64,000 nt of DNA, taken from Herbiconiux sp. A18JL235 (GTDB lineage: Bacteria; Actinomycetota; Actinomycetes; Actinomycetales; Microbacteriaceae). The stretch lies in NCBI RefSeq assembly GCF_040939305.1, contig NZ_CP162511.1:2232001-2296000 (forward strand). Reading direction: 5' to 3'. The translations under genes and the position numbers were made by a program. Shown in pieces: positions 1 through 7,234 of this stretch (its first letter is position 1; the number at the start of each line of letters is the position of its first letter). The notes under the pieces were generated by a model. The model was given only the letters and a program-made list of their open reading frames with translations, did no database searches and had not been told where the DNA came from.

Positions 1-1365
1 TTCGACGAGTCGTCGCTGACCGGCGAGAGCCTCCCGGTGGAGCGCCGTGGTGGCGACCAGGTGCTGAGCGGGTCGGTCAACGGGTCGGCAGCGGTGCGGA
101 TGGTCGCGAGCCGGGACGCGGCGCACAGCCAGTATCAGAGCATTGTCACGCTCGTGACCGAGGCTGCCGCGCATCCGGCCCCCGTGGTGAGGCTCGCGGA
201 TCGCTTCGCACTCCCCTTCACGGGCGTTGCGCTGCTCATCGGGGTCACCGCTTGGGTGCTGTCGGGTGATGCGGTGCGTTTCGCCGAAGTGCTCGTGCTG
301 GCCACCCCGTGTCCTCTGATCATCGCGGCGCCGATCGCGTTCATGGCCGGGATGAGCCGGAGTGCGAAAGCCGGGGTCGTGGTGAAGGGCGGCGCCGTGC
401 TCGAGCGACTCGCCCGCATCCGAACCGTCGTCTTCGACAAGACGGGGACCCTCACCGAAGGGCGGCCGACGGTCACCAGGGTTCGATGGGAACCGGGTTT
501 CAGCGAGGATCGCATCCTCCGCCTGGCCGCGTCGGCCGAGGAGTACTCGAGCCATGTGCTTGCCGCTTCGATCATCGCTCTCGCCCGCGCAAGAGGGCTG
601 GGGCTCCTGCCCGCCGAGCGCGCGGAGGAGGTCGCCACCGCGGGCGTGATGGCCGTGATCGACGGTGACGAGGTGCGGGTCGGAAAGCTGGCGTTCATCC
701 ACGAGCGGGCGCCGATGGCAGCCGCTCCCACCCTGGAGGCAGGCGAGCTGGCGATCTACGTGTCGGTGAACGATCGTTTCGCCGGGGTGATCATCGCGCG
801 TGATCCGTTGCGATCGAACGCCCGGGCGGCGATCTCCGAGCTCCAGCGTCGTGGCGCCCGCAGGGTCGTCATGCTCACCGGCGACGCCCACGCGACGGCG
901 TCGTCGATCGCCGAGCTGGCCGGCATCTCGGATGTGCGGGCGAGCTGCCTGCCCGCCGACAAAGTCAGCGCCGTGGCCGGCATGGACGATCGGCCGGTGA
1001 TGATGGTGGGTGACGGCGTCAACGACGCCCCCGTGCTGGCCGCAGCCGACGTCGGCATCGCCATGGGTGCTCGGGGGGCGACCGCGGCCAGCGACTCCGC
1101 CGATGTCGTCATCCTCGTCGATGACCTGTCGAAGACGGTGGATGCGGTCGCGATCGGTCAGGACAGCGTGCGTATCGCACTGCAGAGCCTCTGGCTCGGC
1201 ATCGCACTCAGCGTCCTCCTGATGATCGTCGCGTCGTTCGGTCTGATCCCGGCCGCTGTCGGCGCCGGGATCCAGGAGGCGGTGGACCTCGTCTGCATCG
1301 TGAACGCGCTCAGGGCGCTCCGTGGGCGCGGCGACCGATCTCGAGACGGTTCTCGACCTCGGTGA
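1..1365 (+). CDS. P1B-type heavy-metal-transporting ATPase, C-terminal part
   Basis: ATP-driven metal cation pump of the inner membrane, missing its N-terminus because the frame is open from base 1. The visible part starts inside the actuator domain (SLTGES), then shows a transmembrane segment with the ion-path motif TPCPL, the phosphorylation loop DKTGTLTEG, the hinge GDGVND and two C-terminal helices. A TPC motif rather than CPC or SPC is described for the P1B-5 type (Ni/Fe/Co export), so copper is less likely; the metal is an inference. It converges on the BON gene at 1310-1999 with a 56-bp 3' overlap. No DevR-like box is visible because its promoter lies outside the window; its place beside a DevR-type island recalls the metal ATPase CtpF of the mycobacterial DosR regulon. 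Confidence 0.9.
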   Translation, partial: FDESSLTGESLPVERRGGDQVLSGSVNGSAAVRMVASRDAAHSQYQSIVTLVTEAAAHPAPVVRLADRFALPFTGVALLIGVTAWVLSGDAVRFAEVLVLATPCPLIIAAPIAFMAGMSRSAKAGVVVKGGAVLERLARIRTVVFDKTGTLTEGRPTVTRVRWEPGFSEDRILRLAASAEEYSSHVLAASIIALARARGLGLLPAERAEEVATAGVMAVIDGDEVRVGKLAFIHERAPMAAAPTLEAGELAIYVSVNDRFAGVIIARDPLRSNARAAISELQRRGARRVVMLTGDAHATASSIAELAGISDVRASCLPADKVSAVAGMDDRPVMMVGDGVNDAPVLAAADVGIAMGARGATAASDSADVVILVDDLSKTVDAVAIGQDSVRIALQSLWLGIALSVLLMIVASFGLIPAAVGAGIQEAVDLVCIVNALRALRGRGDRSRDGSRPR

Positions 1366-1999
1366 CATGGGGTTCGTTCCAGGCGATGTGCTCCGCCTGC
1401 CGCTTGGCCCGGTTCGACGGCACGAATCCCGTGAGGGTGACGGCCCCGTCTGCGACGATGACGTCGATGGGGCAGCCGTGGGTGAGGGCGGTGCGACCGA
1501 GGGCGGCGCGGACGTGCTCACGGATGCGCCGGGACGGCTCGCGCGGCGTGAGCGTGATGCGATTGTCGATCCAGCGCACCCCCCGCATGTGCCGGATGCT
1601 GCTCTCGGCGACCCGGCGCTGGAAGTCCCAGTGCACCTCTCCGGTGAGGATCACGTTGCCCTCGTGCACCACCACGCTGATCGCGCCATCGGGCACGGAC
1701 GCGTTCCAGGCCAGACGCTGCACGATCGCCTCGGCCAGCAGCGTGTCGGTCGGCGCGTGGTGGAGCGCCCGGATCCGGATGTCGTTCGCCACGCCCTGCA
1801 CTCCGGTCACCCCGAGCGCGGCTGCCGTGGCCGCGCTGAGCTGTTCGAGGGTGGAGACGTCGCCGCTGAGGGTGGCGACTCTGCCGCCCACGCCCACGCC
1901 GATCTGTGTCGACCCGAGGCCCGGTATCGAGGCGAGTTCGTCTTCGACCATCTGCTGGATGGCGGTGTCGGTGGGCACCTTCCCCTGCACGTAGGTCAT
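1310..1999 (-). CDS. Triple BON-domain protein (229 aa)
   Basis: Three BON domains fill the protein (about residues 8-77, 78-152 and 155-225), each with the alternating helix/strand pattern and the VxLxGxV-type strand (ATLSGDV, VILTGEV, VTLTGFV). BON domains are thought to bind lipids or other hydrophobic ligands and usually occur in periplasmic or outer proteins such as OsmY; here no signal peptide is visible, so it is probably cytosolic. Its start codon overlaps the stop of the upstream paralogue (ATGA at 1996-1999), making it the last gene of a five-gene coupled operon starting at 4067. Exact function is unknown; a role in stress or dormancy is inferred from context. Confidence 0.85.
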   Translation of the reverse strand: MTYVQGKVPTDTAIQQMVEDELASIPGLGSTQIGVGVGGRVATLSGDVSTLEQLSAATAAALGVTGVQGVANDIRIRALHHAPTDTLLAEAIVQRLAWNASVPDGAISVVVHEGNVILTGEVHWDFQRRVAESSIRHMRGVRWIDNRITLTPREPSRRIREHVRAALGRTALTHGCPIDVIVADGAVTLTGFVPSNRAKRQAEHIAWNEPHVTEVENRLEIGRRAHGAP

Positions 2000-2688
2000 G
2001 GTCGCACCTCTGCGGCGTGGGTGTCGATGATGAGGTCGTTGCGCACCCTGGTGACGTGAGGTGATCGCCAGGCGGCGAGCTCGGCCTGGTGCTTGGCGTC
2101 GTAGCTGCGTACCTCTCCGGTCAGGATGACCGTGGTGCCGTCGACGTCGACATGGATGGCCTCGGCGTCTGTCAATGCATTGCGTTCGAGAGCGTCGGTG
2201 ATGCGCTTGTGGGTGCCGGCTGCTGAAGCTCGCGGCGCGAGGGTGATGCGGTTGTCCACCCAGCGCACGCCCTTGACCGCGGCGACCTCGCGTTCGGCGC
2301 CCTGCCTGGTGATGTCCCAGCTGACCTCGCCGGTGAGCACGACTCCCCCGTCGTGCACCTCGGCGTCGATCTCCCCGGTCGGGATGCGCGCCGACCAGTG
2401 CAGCGCCTGGGCGATCGCGGTGGCGATCTCGGTGTCGGTGGGGGTGTCGTGCGAACCACGCACCGTGATCTCGTTGGCGACAGCCTGCACACCGCGCATC
2501 CGCAGCACTGCCTTGGCGGCGGTGTGCCGATGCCAGTAGTACGGCACCTCGCCGGTGAGGGTGACGACGCCGTTCGTGACGGCCACCCCGATGGCCGGCG
2601 CGTCCACCCCAGGGGTCCAGCGGAGCTCGTCATCGACGAGCTTCTTGATCTGCGCGTCGGTGAGCCCGGCCGCCTCGGTGATGGTCAT
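1996..2688 (-). CDS. Triple BON-domain protein (230 aa)
   Basis: Paralogue of the neighbouring BON proteins with three BON domains, recognisable by repeated strands VVTLTGEV, VVLTGEV and VILTGEV and by the linking motif MRGVQAVANEI. The start at MTITEAAG is chosen because it begins right after the end of the upstream flavin protein (ATGA overlap, 2685-2688); longer in-frame versions run antisense-like Arg-rich sequence and are rejected. No signal peptide or membrane segment is visible. Together with the genes at 1310 and 2685 it forms a translationally coupled chain. Ligand and partner are unknown. Confidence 0.85.
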   Translation of the reverse strand: MTITEAAGLTDAQIKKLVDDELRWTPGVDAPAIGVAVTNGVVTLTGEVPYYWHRHTAAKAVLRMRGVQAVANEITVRGSHDTPTDTEIATAIAQALHWSARIPTGEIDAEVHDGGVVLTGEVSWDITRQGAEREVAAVKGVRWVDNRITLAPRASAAGTHKRITDALERNALTDAEAIHVDVDGTTVILTGEVRSYDAKHQAELAAWRSPHVTRVRNDLIIDTHAAEVRP

Positions 2689-3143
2689 GAGTTGTCCTTC
2701 CTGGTGCGGTGATCGGGTTCGGTGGTGAAGCGCACGCCGGTGAGCGTGCGGGGGCTGATGACGAAGTAGTTCCACTTCGTCGAGCGGGTGAAGGTGTGCA
2801 ACGCCCCGACGCCGGAGGCCTCGATCTCGGCATCGACGTCGAGGCGCCGGGCGGTGCCGCGGAGCACGACGCTCCAGCGCTGTCGGTTCTCGGTGCCGTC
2901 GGTCTCGAAGGCGACCCCCGGCCTCTCGGTGAGACTGACGATCTTCGTCCCGGGGGCGCTCCTGAAGTAGATCAGCTGGTCGTTCACGAGGTGGTTGATG
3001 GGGAAGATGTCGGCGCCGTCCTCGTCGGCGACGGCGAGTCGGCCGAAGCTGGTGGCGGCGAGCAGGCGCCAGCACTCCTCGTGACCGAGAGTCTCGACCA
3101 CGTCGGCGGCATCGATCTCGTGGGGGCGCGTCGTCCAGCTCAT
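2685..3143 (-). CDS. Pyridoxamine 5'-phosphate oxidase-like flavin-binding protein (152 aa)
   Basis: Small split-barrel protein of the PNPOx-like superfamily; family members bind FMN or F420, and similar proteins occur in the mycobacterial DosR regulon. Family signals are the N-terminal GHEECWRLLAATSFGRLAV, the central DIFPINHLVNDQLIYFRSAPGTK-type barrel core (about residues 45-65) and a C-terminal WNYFVISPRTLTG strand. A GGAG ribosome site precedes the chosen ATG, and both ends overlap neighbours by four bases (3140-3143 and 2685-2688). It is a clear paralogue of the protein at 3645-4067. Substrate is unknown; a soluble flavin/F420 reductase or redox sensor is plausible. Confidence 0.85.
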   Translation of the reverse strand: MSWTTRPHEIDAADVVETLGHEECWRLLAATSFGRLAVADEDGADIFPINHLVNDQLIYFRSAPGTKIVSLTERPGVAFETDGTENRQRWSVVLRGTARRLDVDAEIEASGVGALHTFTRSTKWNYFVISPRTLTGVRFTTEPDHRTRKDNS

Positions 3144-3625
3144 AGGTAGCTCCTCAGGATTCGAAGGTTGTTGCGGAGGTCGTGAACGGCGGGATGCCGC
3201 AGGATCACCCGGCCGGCGAGTGCTCGCTGCTCGGGTGAGGGGACGGTTCCGTCCAGGTGCACCGTCGTGCCGTAGGTCGTCACGTAGATCCGCGACGGGT
3301 CGATGACCTCGTCGGATCGCAGTGCCGCGAGGAGCTGCTCGCGGAGATCCTCCGGGCACGCGGCGGTGGGTACGAGGATGCGGTTGTCGACGGAGACGAC
3401 CTGGGCGAGGCTGAGCATGCGTCGTTCGATGATGCGACGCTGGTGATCGTGCTGCAGCGTGCCCTCCAGCACGACTCTGCCGTCGGGTTCGACGGAGATG
3501 CGGATGTCGTCGGCTGGGCTTCGGAGGAGCCAGGACAGGATGCCTTCGGCTCCTCGGCGGATCTCGGCACCTGAGGCCGTCTGACCGCCGTCGCTGGGGA
3601 GCGCGATCCGTTCGGTGAGAGTCAT
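3140..3625 (-). CDS. Double BON-domain protein (161 aa)
   Basis: Two BON domains are visible: roughly residues 20-90 with VVLEGTLQ and the VVSVDNRI linker, and residues 95-160 with TVHLDGTV and VHDLRNNLRI. It is shorter and more diverged than the three triple-BON paralogues nearby. The start MTLTERIAL has a GGAG site and follows the upstream flavin protein by 19 bp; the end overlaps the next start (TCAT at 3140-3143). No signal peptide is seen. Alternating flavin protein/BON order in this operon suggests duplication of a two-gene unit. Confidence 0.82.
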   Translation of the reverse strand: MTLTERIALPSDGGQTASGAEIRRGAEGILSWLLRSPADDIRISVEPDGRVVLEGTLQHDHQRRIIERRMLSLAQVVSVDNRILVPTAACPEDLREQLLAALRSDEVIDPSRIYVTTYGTTVHLDGTVPSPEQRALAGRVILRHPAVHDLRNNLRILRSYL

Positions 3626-3644
3626 GGGGGGTCTCCTGGGCCAG

Positions 3645-4067
3645 TCAGTAGCGGTCGGGTTCGGGTGCACGCCGGAAGGCGCGGCCGCTCAGGGTGGTGG
3701 GCCGGATGCGCACCCACCGGTATTTCAGGGTGGGAAGCAGCGGTACGAGCGGCAGGGCCTCGGCCTCGTCGATCTCGCTCTGCTTCTGCAGTTCCTCGGC
3801 GGTGCCCTTAACCACGACGCTGTAGGCGCTGCCGTCGTCGACGCAGTCGATCTCGAACACGACCTCGGGGTGGATGGTCAGTTCGAGCAGCTTCGTGCCC
3901 GGAGCGGTGCGCAGGTAGAGCGCGTCGTCGGCGCCGACATAGTTCACTGGGAAGACGTCGATCTCACCCGCCGCATTCACGACGAGGCGCCCGAACGAGT
4001 TCTCGCGCAGTCGCTCCCAGCACTCATGGTCGTCGAGGATGTGCATCGCGTCGATCGTGTCGTCCAT
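3645..4067 (-). CDS. Pyridoxamine 5'-phosphate oxidase-like flavin-binding protein (140 aa)
   Basis: First gene of the five-gene leftward operon. It belongs to the PNPOx-like split barrel family (motifs DDHECWERLRENSFGRLVV near residue 10 and FPVNYVGADDALYLRTAPGT near residues 40-60), like its paralogue at 2685-3143. The start MDDTIDAM is fixed by a strong AAAGGAGG site a few bases upstream. The leader holds a 19-bp tandem duplication and a DevR-like box (4140-4153), so induction by the DevR homologue encoded at 6599 is likely. Flavin or F420 binding is inferred from the family; substrate unknown. Confidence 0.85.
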   Translation of the reverse strand: MDDTIDAMHILDDHECWERLRENSFGRLVVNAAGEIDVFPVNYVGADDALYLRTAPGTKLLELTIHPEVVFEIDCVDDGSAYSVVVKGTAEELQKQSEIDEAEALPLVPLLPTLKYRWVRIRPTTLSGRAFRRAPEPDRY

Positions 4068-4077
4068 GTCGGCCTCC

Positions 4078-4115
4078 TTTCTCTGTGCAGCAAGTCTTTC
4101 TCTGTGCAGCAAGTC
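4078..4115. repeat. 19-bp perfect tandem duplication in operon leader
   Basis: Two identical adjacent 19-base copies (4078-4096 and 4097-4115; unit TTTCTCTGTGCAGCAAGTC on the plus strand) lie between the DevR-like box and the ribosome site of the gene starting at 4067. The 5' edge of copy one contributes to the ribosome site of that gene. Looks like a recent replication-slippage event that lengthened the leader. Confidence 0.95.
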
Positions 4116-4139
4116 AACGAGAGCGCGGATCCCGCACTG

Positions 4140-4153
4140 TGGTCTTTGGTCCC
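4140..4153 (-). promoter_or_regulatory. DevR/DosR-like box A
   Basis: On the minus strand reads GGGACCAAAGACCA, matching the form GGGAC-CAAA-GNCCC shared by four sites in this region and close to the mycobacterial DosR core GGGACTWWAGTCCC. It is 72 nt upstream of the flavin-protein gene starting at 4067 and would drive the operon 4067 to 1310. Confidence 0.7.
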
Positions 4154-4211
4154 ACGGAGAGGCGGAGCGGTGATCGCGACAGGCGGGGGGCCGGCGCCTC
4201 AGGACGATGCG

Positions 4212-4793
4212 TCATCGTCGTCCCAGTTGACCTTGACGATGCAGGTTGAGCCGGCTCGCGAGGTGCACTCCCCACTCGGCTGCGTCGGCGGGCTGTCCGT
4301 CGATCAACCGGTGCGTGGCGTCGACGAGGAAGTCGCGCGGAGGAACGAGCGGCTGGTACCCGGAGGCGCGAAGGTCGCGATCGATGCGCCGAGCGGCCGA
4401 GCCGGTGAACAGGCGAGGCGTCTTCATGCTGCGGGTCGAGAACGCGGCGACGTGGGCCTGTCTCGGTGCCCACGGCAGGGCGCGCAGGAGTTCCCGGAGC
4501 CCCCGGGTGGGGTCTGTGTGTTCGAGGACGAGATCCCCCTTGCTCCGTTCTGCGATGTTCCGGGCCTCGTGCCGTGTGGTCTCGGAGCTGAGGCCGAAGA
4601 CGTGCGTAGGTGCTCCCGCGACGAGCAGGTCGGCTCGCGTCACATCTGCGAGGTCGGCCGCGACGGCGTCGACCACGACGACGTCGGCGAAGGGGCGGAG
4701 CTGTTCGGCGATGACCTCGGCGATCCGCCGGGTGGCGCCGAACATGGACTCGTAGAGCACCACGACCCGGGCACGGGCGACGTTCTCGTTCAC
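4212..4793 (-). CDS. Flavodoxin-domain protein (193 aa)
   Basis: FMN-binding electron carrier of the flavodoxin fold. The phosphate-binding loop YESMFGATRRIAEVIAEQL is near residues 12-30, followed by DLLVAGAPTHVFGLSSETTR (about 55-75), which forms the 60s loop region. The C-terminal half is less typical. Start is GTG at 4793, which overlaps the stop of a 16-codon ORF (GTGA), so translation probably depends on upstream reading. It ends an operon led by the BON gene at 5523 and the DevR-like box at 5558. It may supply electrons to the PNPOx-like proteins encoded next door; that is inference. Confidence 0.85.
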   Translation of the reverse strand: MNENVARARVVVLYESMFGATRRIAEVIAEQLRPFADVVVVDAVAADLADVTRADLLVAGAPTHVFGLSSETTRHEARNIAERSKGDLVLEHTDPTRGLRELLRALPWAPRQAHVAAFSTRSMKTPRLFTGSAARRIDRDLRASGYQPLVPPRDFLVDATHRLIDGQPADAAEWGVHLASRLNLHRQGQLGRR

Positions 4794-4840
4794 GCAGCGG
4801 CCTCGTCTCCGAACCGCGTGGTGTGCTCGACCGTGCTCAT
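4790..4840 (-). CDS. Putative 16-aa linker ORF (MSTVEHTTRFGDEAAA)
   Basis: A 16-codon ORF starts with ATG inside the stop of the BON gene (ATGA, 4837-4840) and its TGA overlaps the GTG start of the flavodoxin gene (GTGA, 4790-4793). It thus bridges exactly the gap between two genes by double stop-start overlap. Either it is a real micropeptide or a coupling device that hands ribosomes from the BON gene to the flavodoxin. No homology can be judged at this length. Confidence 0.45.
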   Translation of the reverse strand: MSTVEHTTRFGDEAAA

Positions 4841-5523
4841 CGGAGTCCTCGGGAGTCGACGACGATCTGGTTGTCGACGTGCTGGACGTGGGGCGAGTTC
4901 CAGGCTGCGCGCTCCGCTTCGCGCCGCTCCTCGTAGGAGCGCACGGTGCCGGTGAGGCGGACGGTGGTGTCACTGACGGCGACGGTGATGTTGTGGGCGT
5001 CGATGAGCGCGTCTCTGCGGAGCGCATTGCGGATGCGCTCACCGGCATCTCGCGCCGAGACCCGTCGGGCGAGCTCGATGCGGTTGTCGACGAGGCGGAC
5101 GAACTGCACGTTCTGCACGGCCCTGCGGGCGGCACGGCGCTGATAGTCCCAGTCGACGGTGCCGGTGAGGACGACGGCGCCGTCGTGGACGGTCGCGGTG
5201 ACCGCGCCGGTGGGCAGGGTGGTCGTCCATGCCAGGACCTCGTTGACGTGGCGGGCGATCTCCTCGTCGCCGGCTGTCGCTTCGACGGTTCCGCGCACGG
5301 TGAGGTCGTTCGCCACCGTGCGCACGCCTTCCATGCGGAGCGCGGCCTTCTCCGCCGCGATCTTCTCGGGGAGCGAAGCGACCTCGCCCGCGAGGGTGAC
5401 GACACCGCCGATGACGGCGACGCCGATGGTCGCGGGGTGGACTCCGGGCGTCCAGTCGAGTTCGTCGATGACGGACTGTTGGAGGCCGCGGTCGGTGGGG
5501 CTGAGGACAGATGAAGTGGTCAT
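4837..5523 (-). CDS. Triple BON-domain protein (228 aa)
   Basis: Three BON domains with strands VVTLAGEV, VVLTGTVDW and VRLTGTVRSYEERREAE; the sequence is most like the protein at 1996-2688, showing duplication across two operons. Start MTTSSVLSPTD at 5523 is taken as it begins the conserved region; the in-frame extension further upstream is the antisense of the divergent stress-protein gene. No signal peptide. The DevR-like box B begins 34 nt upstream of the start codon. First gene of BON - 16-aa ORF - flavodoxin. Confidence 0.85.
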   Translation of the reverse strand: MTTSSVLSPTDRGLQQSVIDELDWTPGVHPATIGVAVIGGVVTLAGEVASLPEKIAAEKAALRMEGVRTVANDLTVRGTVEATAGDEEIARHVNEVLAWTTTLPTGAVTATVHDGAVVLTGTVDWDYQRRAARRAVQNVQFVRLVDNRIELARRVSARDAGERIRNALRRDALIDAHNITVAVSDTTVRLTGTVRSYEERREAERAAWNSPHVQHVDNQIVVDSRGLR

Positions 5524-5557
5524 GCCTTGATCCTGAGACGCCGACCAGTGCCTCCGT

Positions 5558-5571
5558 GGGACCTTGGTCCG
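5558..5571. promoter_or_regulatory. DevR/DosR-like box B, divergent
   Basis: GGGACCTTGGTCCG on the plus strand: two GGAC half-sites around CTTG, with the same 14-bp geometry as the other boxes. It lies between divergent genes, 34 nt from the BON gene start (5523) and 100 nt from the universal stress protein start (5672), so it may serve both. Confidence 0.7.
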
Positions 5572-5671
5572 TTCGCGACCGGAGTCCTGACGTGACACTC
5601 GAGGCGGAGAACGGATCGGAAGGGAACACCGCACCACGACTCCTCCCCAGCTACACGAAAGGAAACCGCTC

Positions 5672-6571
5672 ATGACCACCCGCACGATCGTCGCCGTCGA
5701 CGAGGGCCCCGCCGGGGATGCCGCTCTCGACTGGGCCATCCGCCGCGCCCATTGGGCGAAGGAACCGACACTCCTGGTCCACGTGGTCGAGGAGACCACC
5801 CTCGTGCCCGGCAAGGTCCTCAGCCCCGACCGCATCGACCGCGCCCACGCCCTTCTCGGCACGGCAGCCGCTCGCGTCAGGGATGCCGTGCCCGGGCTCG
5901 ATGTCCGCACCGAGGTGATCACCGGAGACGTCGTGCCGTCGTTGACGGCGCTGACCGCCCCCGACGTCCTCCTCGTGGCTGGGGAGAACACGCACGGATC
6001 GGTCCGGTCGTCGATCGGCTGGCCGGCCGCGGTGCGCGTCGCCGCGCACGCGGCCGGACCGGTCGCCGTGATACCGGCTGACGTGACCGGGGAACGCCGT
6101 GGGATCGTGGTGGGCGTCGACGACACGGACGAGTGCATGCGCGTAGCCGACATCGCAGCAGTCGAGGCGCTCACGACCGGCCAGGTCCTGCACGTCGTTC
6201 ACGCCTGGATGGCCCCCTCCGTGTGGCTCGACACCTTCCCGCTCGATGACGAGTTCATGGCCTCTCTCGCCGAGCCGCACCAGCACCTGGTCGACGATGT
6301 CGTCGGCGTTCTCCGAGGCGAGCACCCTTCACTCGACGTCGTCGGGCACACCGTCCACGGAAACCCTGCTCAGTGCCTGCTCGACGCCGACCCTCTTCCG
6401 GCTCTCGTGGTGGTCGGAACCCGCGGGCGGTCCGCATTCAAGCGGTTGTTCCTCGGCTCGGTCAGCCGCGACCTGCTCCTCAACCTGGATGCGCCCGCCA
6501 TCGTCGTGCCCACCGCCCGCACGACCCCGGCGCAGGTGCACGCCGGCGCGCACACTGCGACGACGTCATGA
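5672..6571 (+). CDS. Universal stress protein, two USP domains (299 aa)
   Basis: Tandem USP-domain protein: domain 1 about residues 1-140 (TRTIVAVDEGPAGDAALDWA) and domain 2 about 145-285 (RGIVVGVDDTDECMRVAD). Domain 2 keeps the ATP-binding pattern GTRGRSAFKRLFLGS, while the corresponding part of domain 1 (GENTHGSVRSSIGW) is less typical. Two-domain USPs are hallmark members of the mycobacterial DosR regulon (for example Rv2623). GAAAGGA precedes the ATG. Box B upstream suggests DevR control. Probably a cytosolic ATP-sensing growth or stress regulator. Confidence 0.9.
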   Translation: MTTRTIVAVDEGPAGDAALDWAIRRAHWAKEPTLLVHVVEETTLVPGKVLSPDRIDRAHALLGTAAARVRDAVPGLDVRTEVITGDVVPSLTALTAPDVLLVAGENTHGSVRSSIGWPAAVRVAAHAAGPVAVIPADVTGERRGIVVGVDDTDECMRVADIAAVEALTTGQVLHVVHAWMAPSVWLDTFPLDDEFMASLAEPHQHLVDDVVGVLRGEHPSLDVVGHTVHGNPAQCLLDADPLPALVVVGTRGRSAFKRLFLGSVSRDLLLNLDAPAIVVPTARTTPAQVHAGAHTATTS

Positions 6572-6598
6572 TGCCGCTCGTGCGGGCCCGGTGAACCG

Positions 6599-7234
6599 TC
6601 AGAGCTCGTGCCGGTGCTCGGAGCCGAGCACGGCGGCCTGGGTGCGGCGTTCGAGACCCAGTTTGCGCAGCATGTTCGAGGCGTAGTTCTTCACCGTCTT
6701 CTCTTTCAGCCCCAGCCGCTCCCCGATCTGCCGGTTGGTCAGGCCATCGGTGATCAGCCCCAGGATCTGACGCTCGCGGATGTTGAGCGCGCCGAACCTC
6801 GGGTCGTCGCGCGAGTCCGACCGCACCCGCTCCGACACCCTGCGAGTCGCCCCAGGGTGGAGCAGCGAGCGACCGGCCGCGACGGCCGTGACCGCGTCGA
6901 CCAGACTGGGACCCCGCACGTCTTTCAGCAGGTAGCCGGATGCACCGGCGACGACCGCCGCGACGACGGCGTCATCGTCGTCGTACGCGGTCAGGATGAC
7001 GCAGCGGATGCCCTCGAGAGTCGACCTCAGCTCGCGGCAGAGGTCGATCCCGTTCCCGTCGGGGAGCCGCATGTCCAGGAGAGCGACATCGGGCTTCGTC
7101 GCGATGATGCGCGCCAGTCCCTGGGCCACGGTTCCGGCTTCGGCGACGACCTCGACACCGGGGGTCGCTTCGAGCAGATCGGCGACTCCTCTCCTGACGA
7201 TCTCGTGATCATCGACCAGCGCCACTTTGATCAT
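6599..7234 (-). CDS. devR: NarL/LuxR-family response regulator, DevR (DosR)-like
   Basis: Response regulator of 211 aa. The receiver domain has acidic residues at VDDHE and the phosphoacceptor Asp54 in ALLDMRLPDGNG, the same position as in M. tuberculosis DosR. The C-terminal HTH reads GLTNRQIGERLGLKEKTVKN followed by KLGLERRTQAAV, very like the DosR recognition region (EKTVKN, MERRTQAAV). It is translated with the kinase gene by ATGA overlap (7231-7234). The family activates hypoxia/NO-responsive genes through GGGACT-type palindromes; four such sites occur within 5 kb. The symbol is by resemblance, not experimental. Confidence 0.88.
   Translation of the reverse strand: MIKVALVDDHEIVRRGVADLLEATPGVEVVAEAGTVAQGLARIIATKPDVALLDMRLPDGNGIDLCRELRSTLEGIRCVILTAYDDDDAVVAAVVAGASGYLLKDVRGPSLVDAVTAVAAGRSLLHPGATRRVSERVRSDSRDDPRFGALNIRERQILGLITDGLTNRQIGERLGLKEKTVKNYASNMLRKLGLERRTQAAVLGSEHRHEL

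Noticed and set aside
1322..2059. Plus-strand ORF of 245 aa opposite the BON gene
   Set aside because: Antisense shadow of the triple-BON coding sequence, with no ribosome site or domain.
3615..4955. Long plus-strand ORF of 446 aa across the PNPOx and flavodoxin genes
   Set aside because: It is antisense to three well-supported genes with ribosome sites and family motifs; its sequence is low-complexity Gly/Val/Asp typical of high-GC shadow frames.
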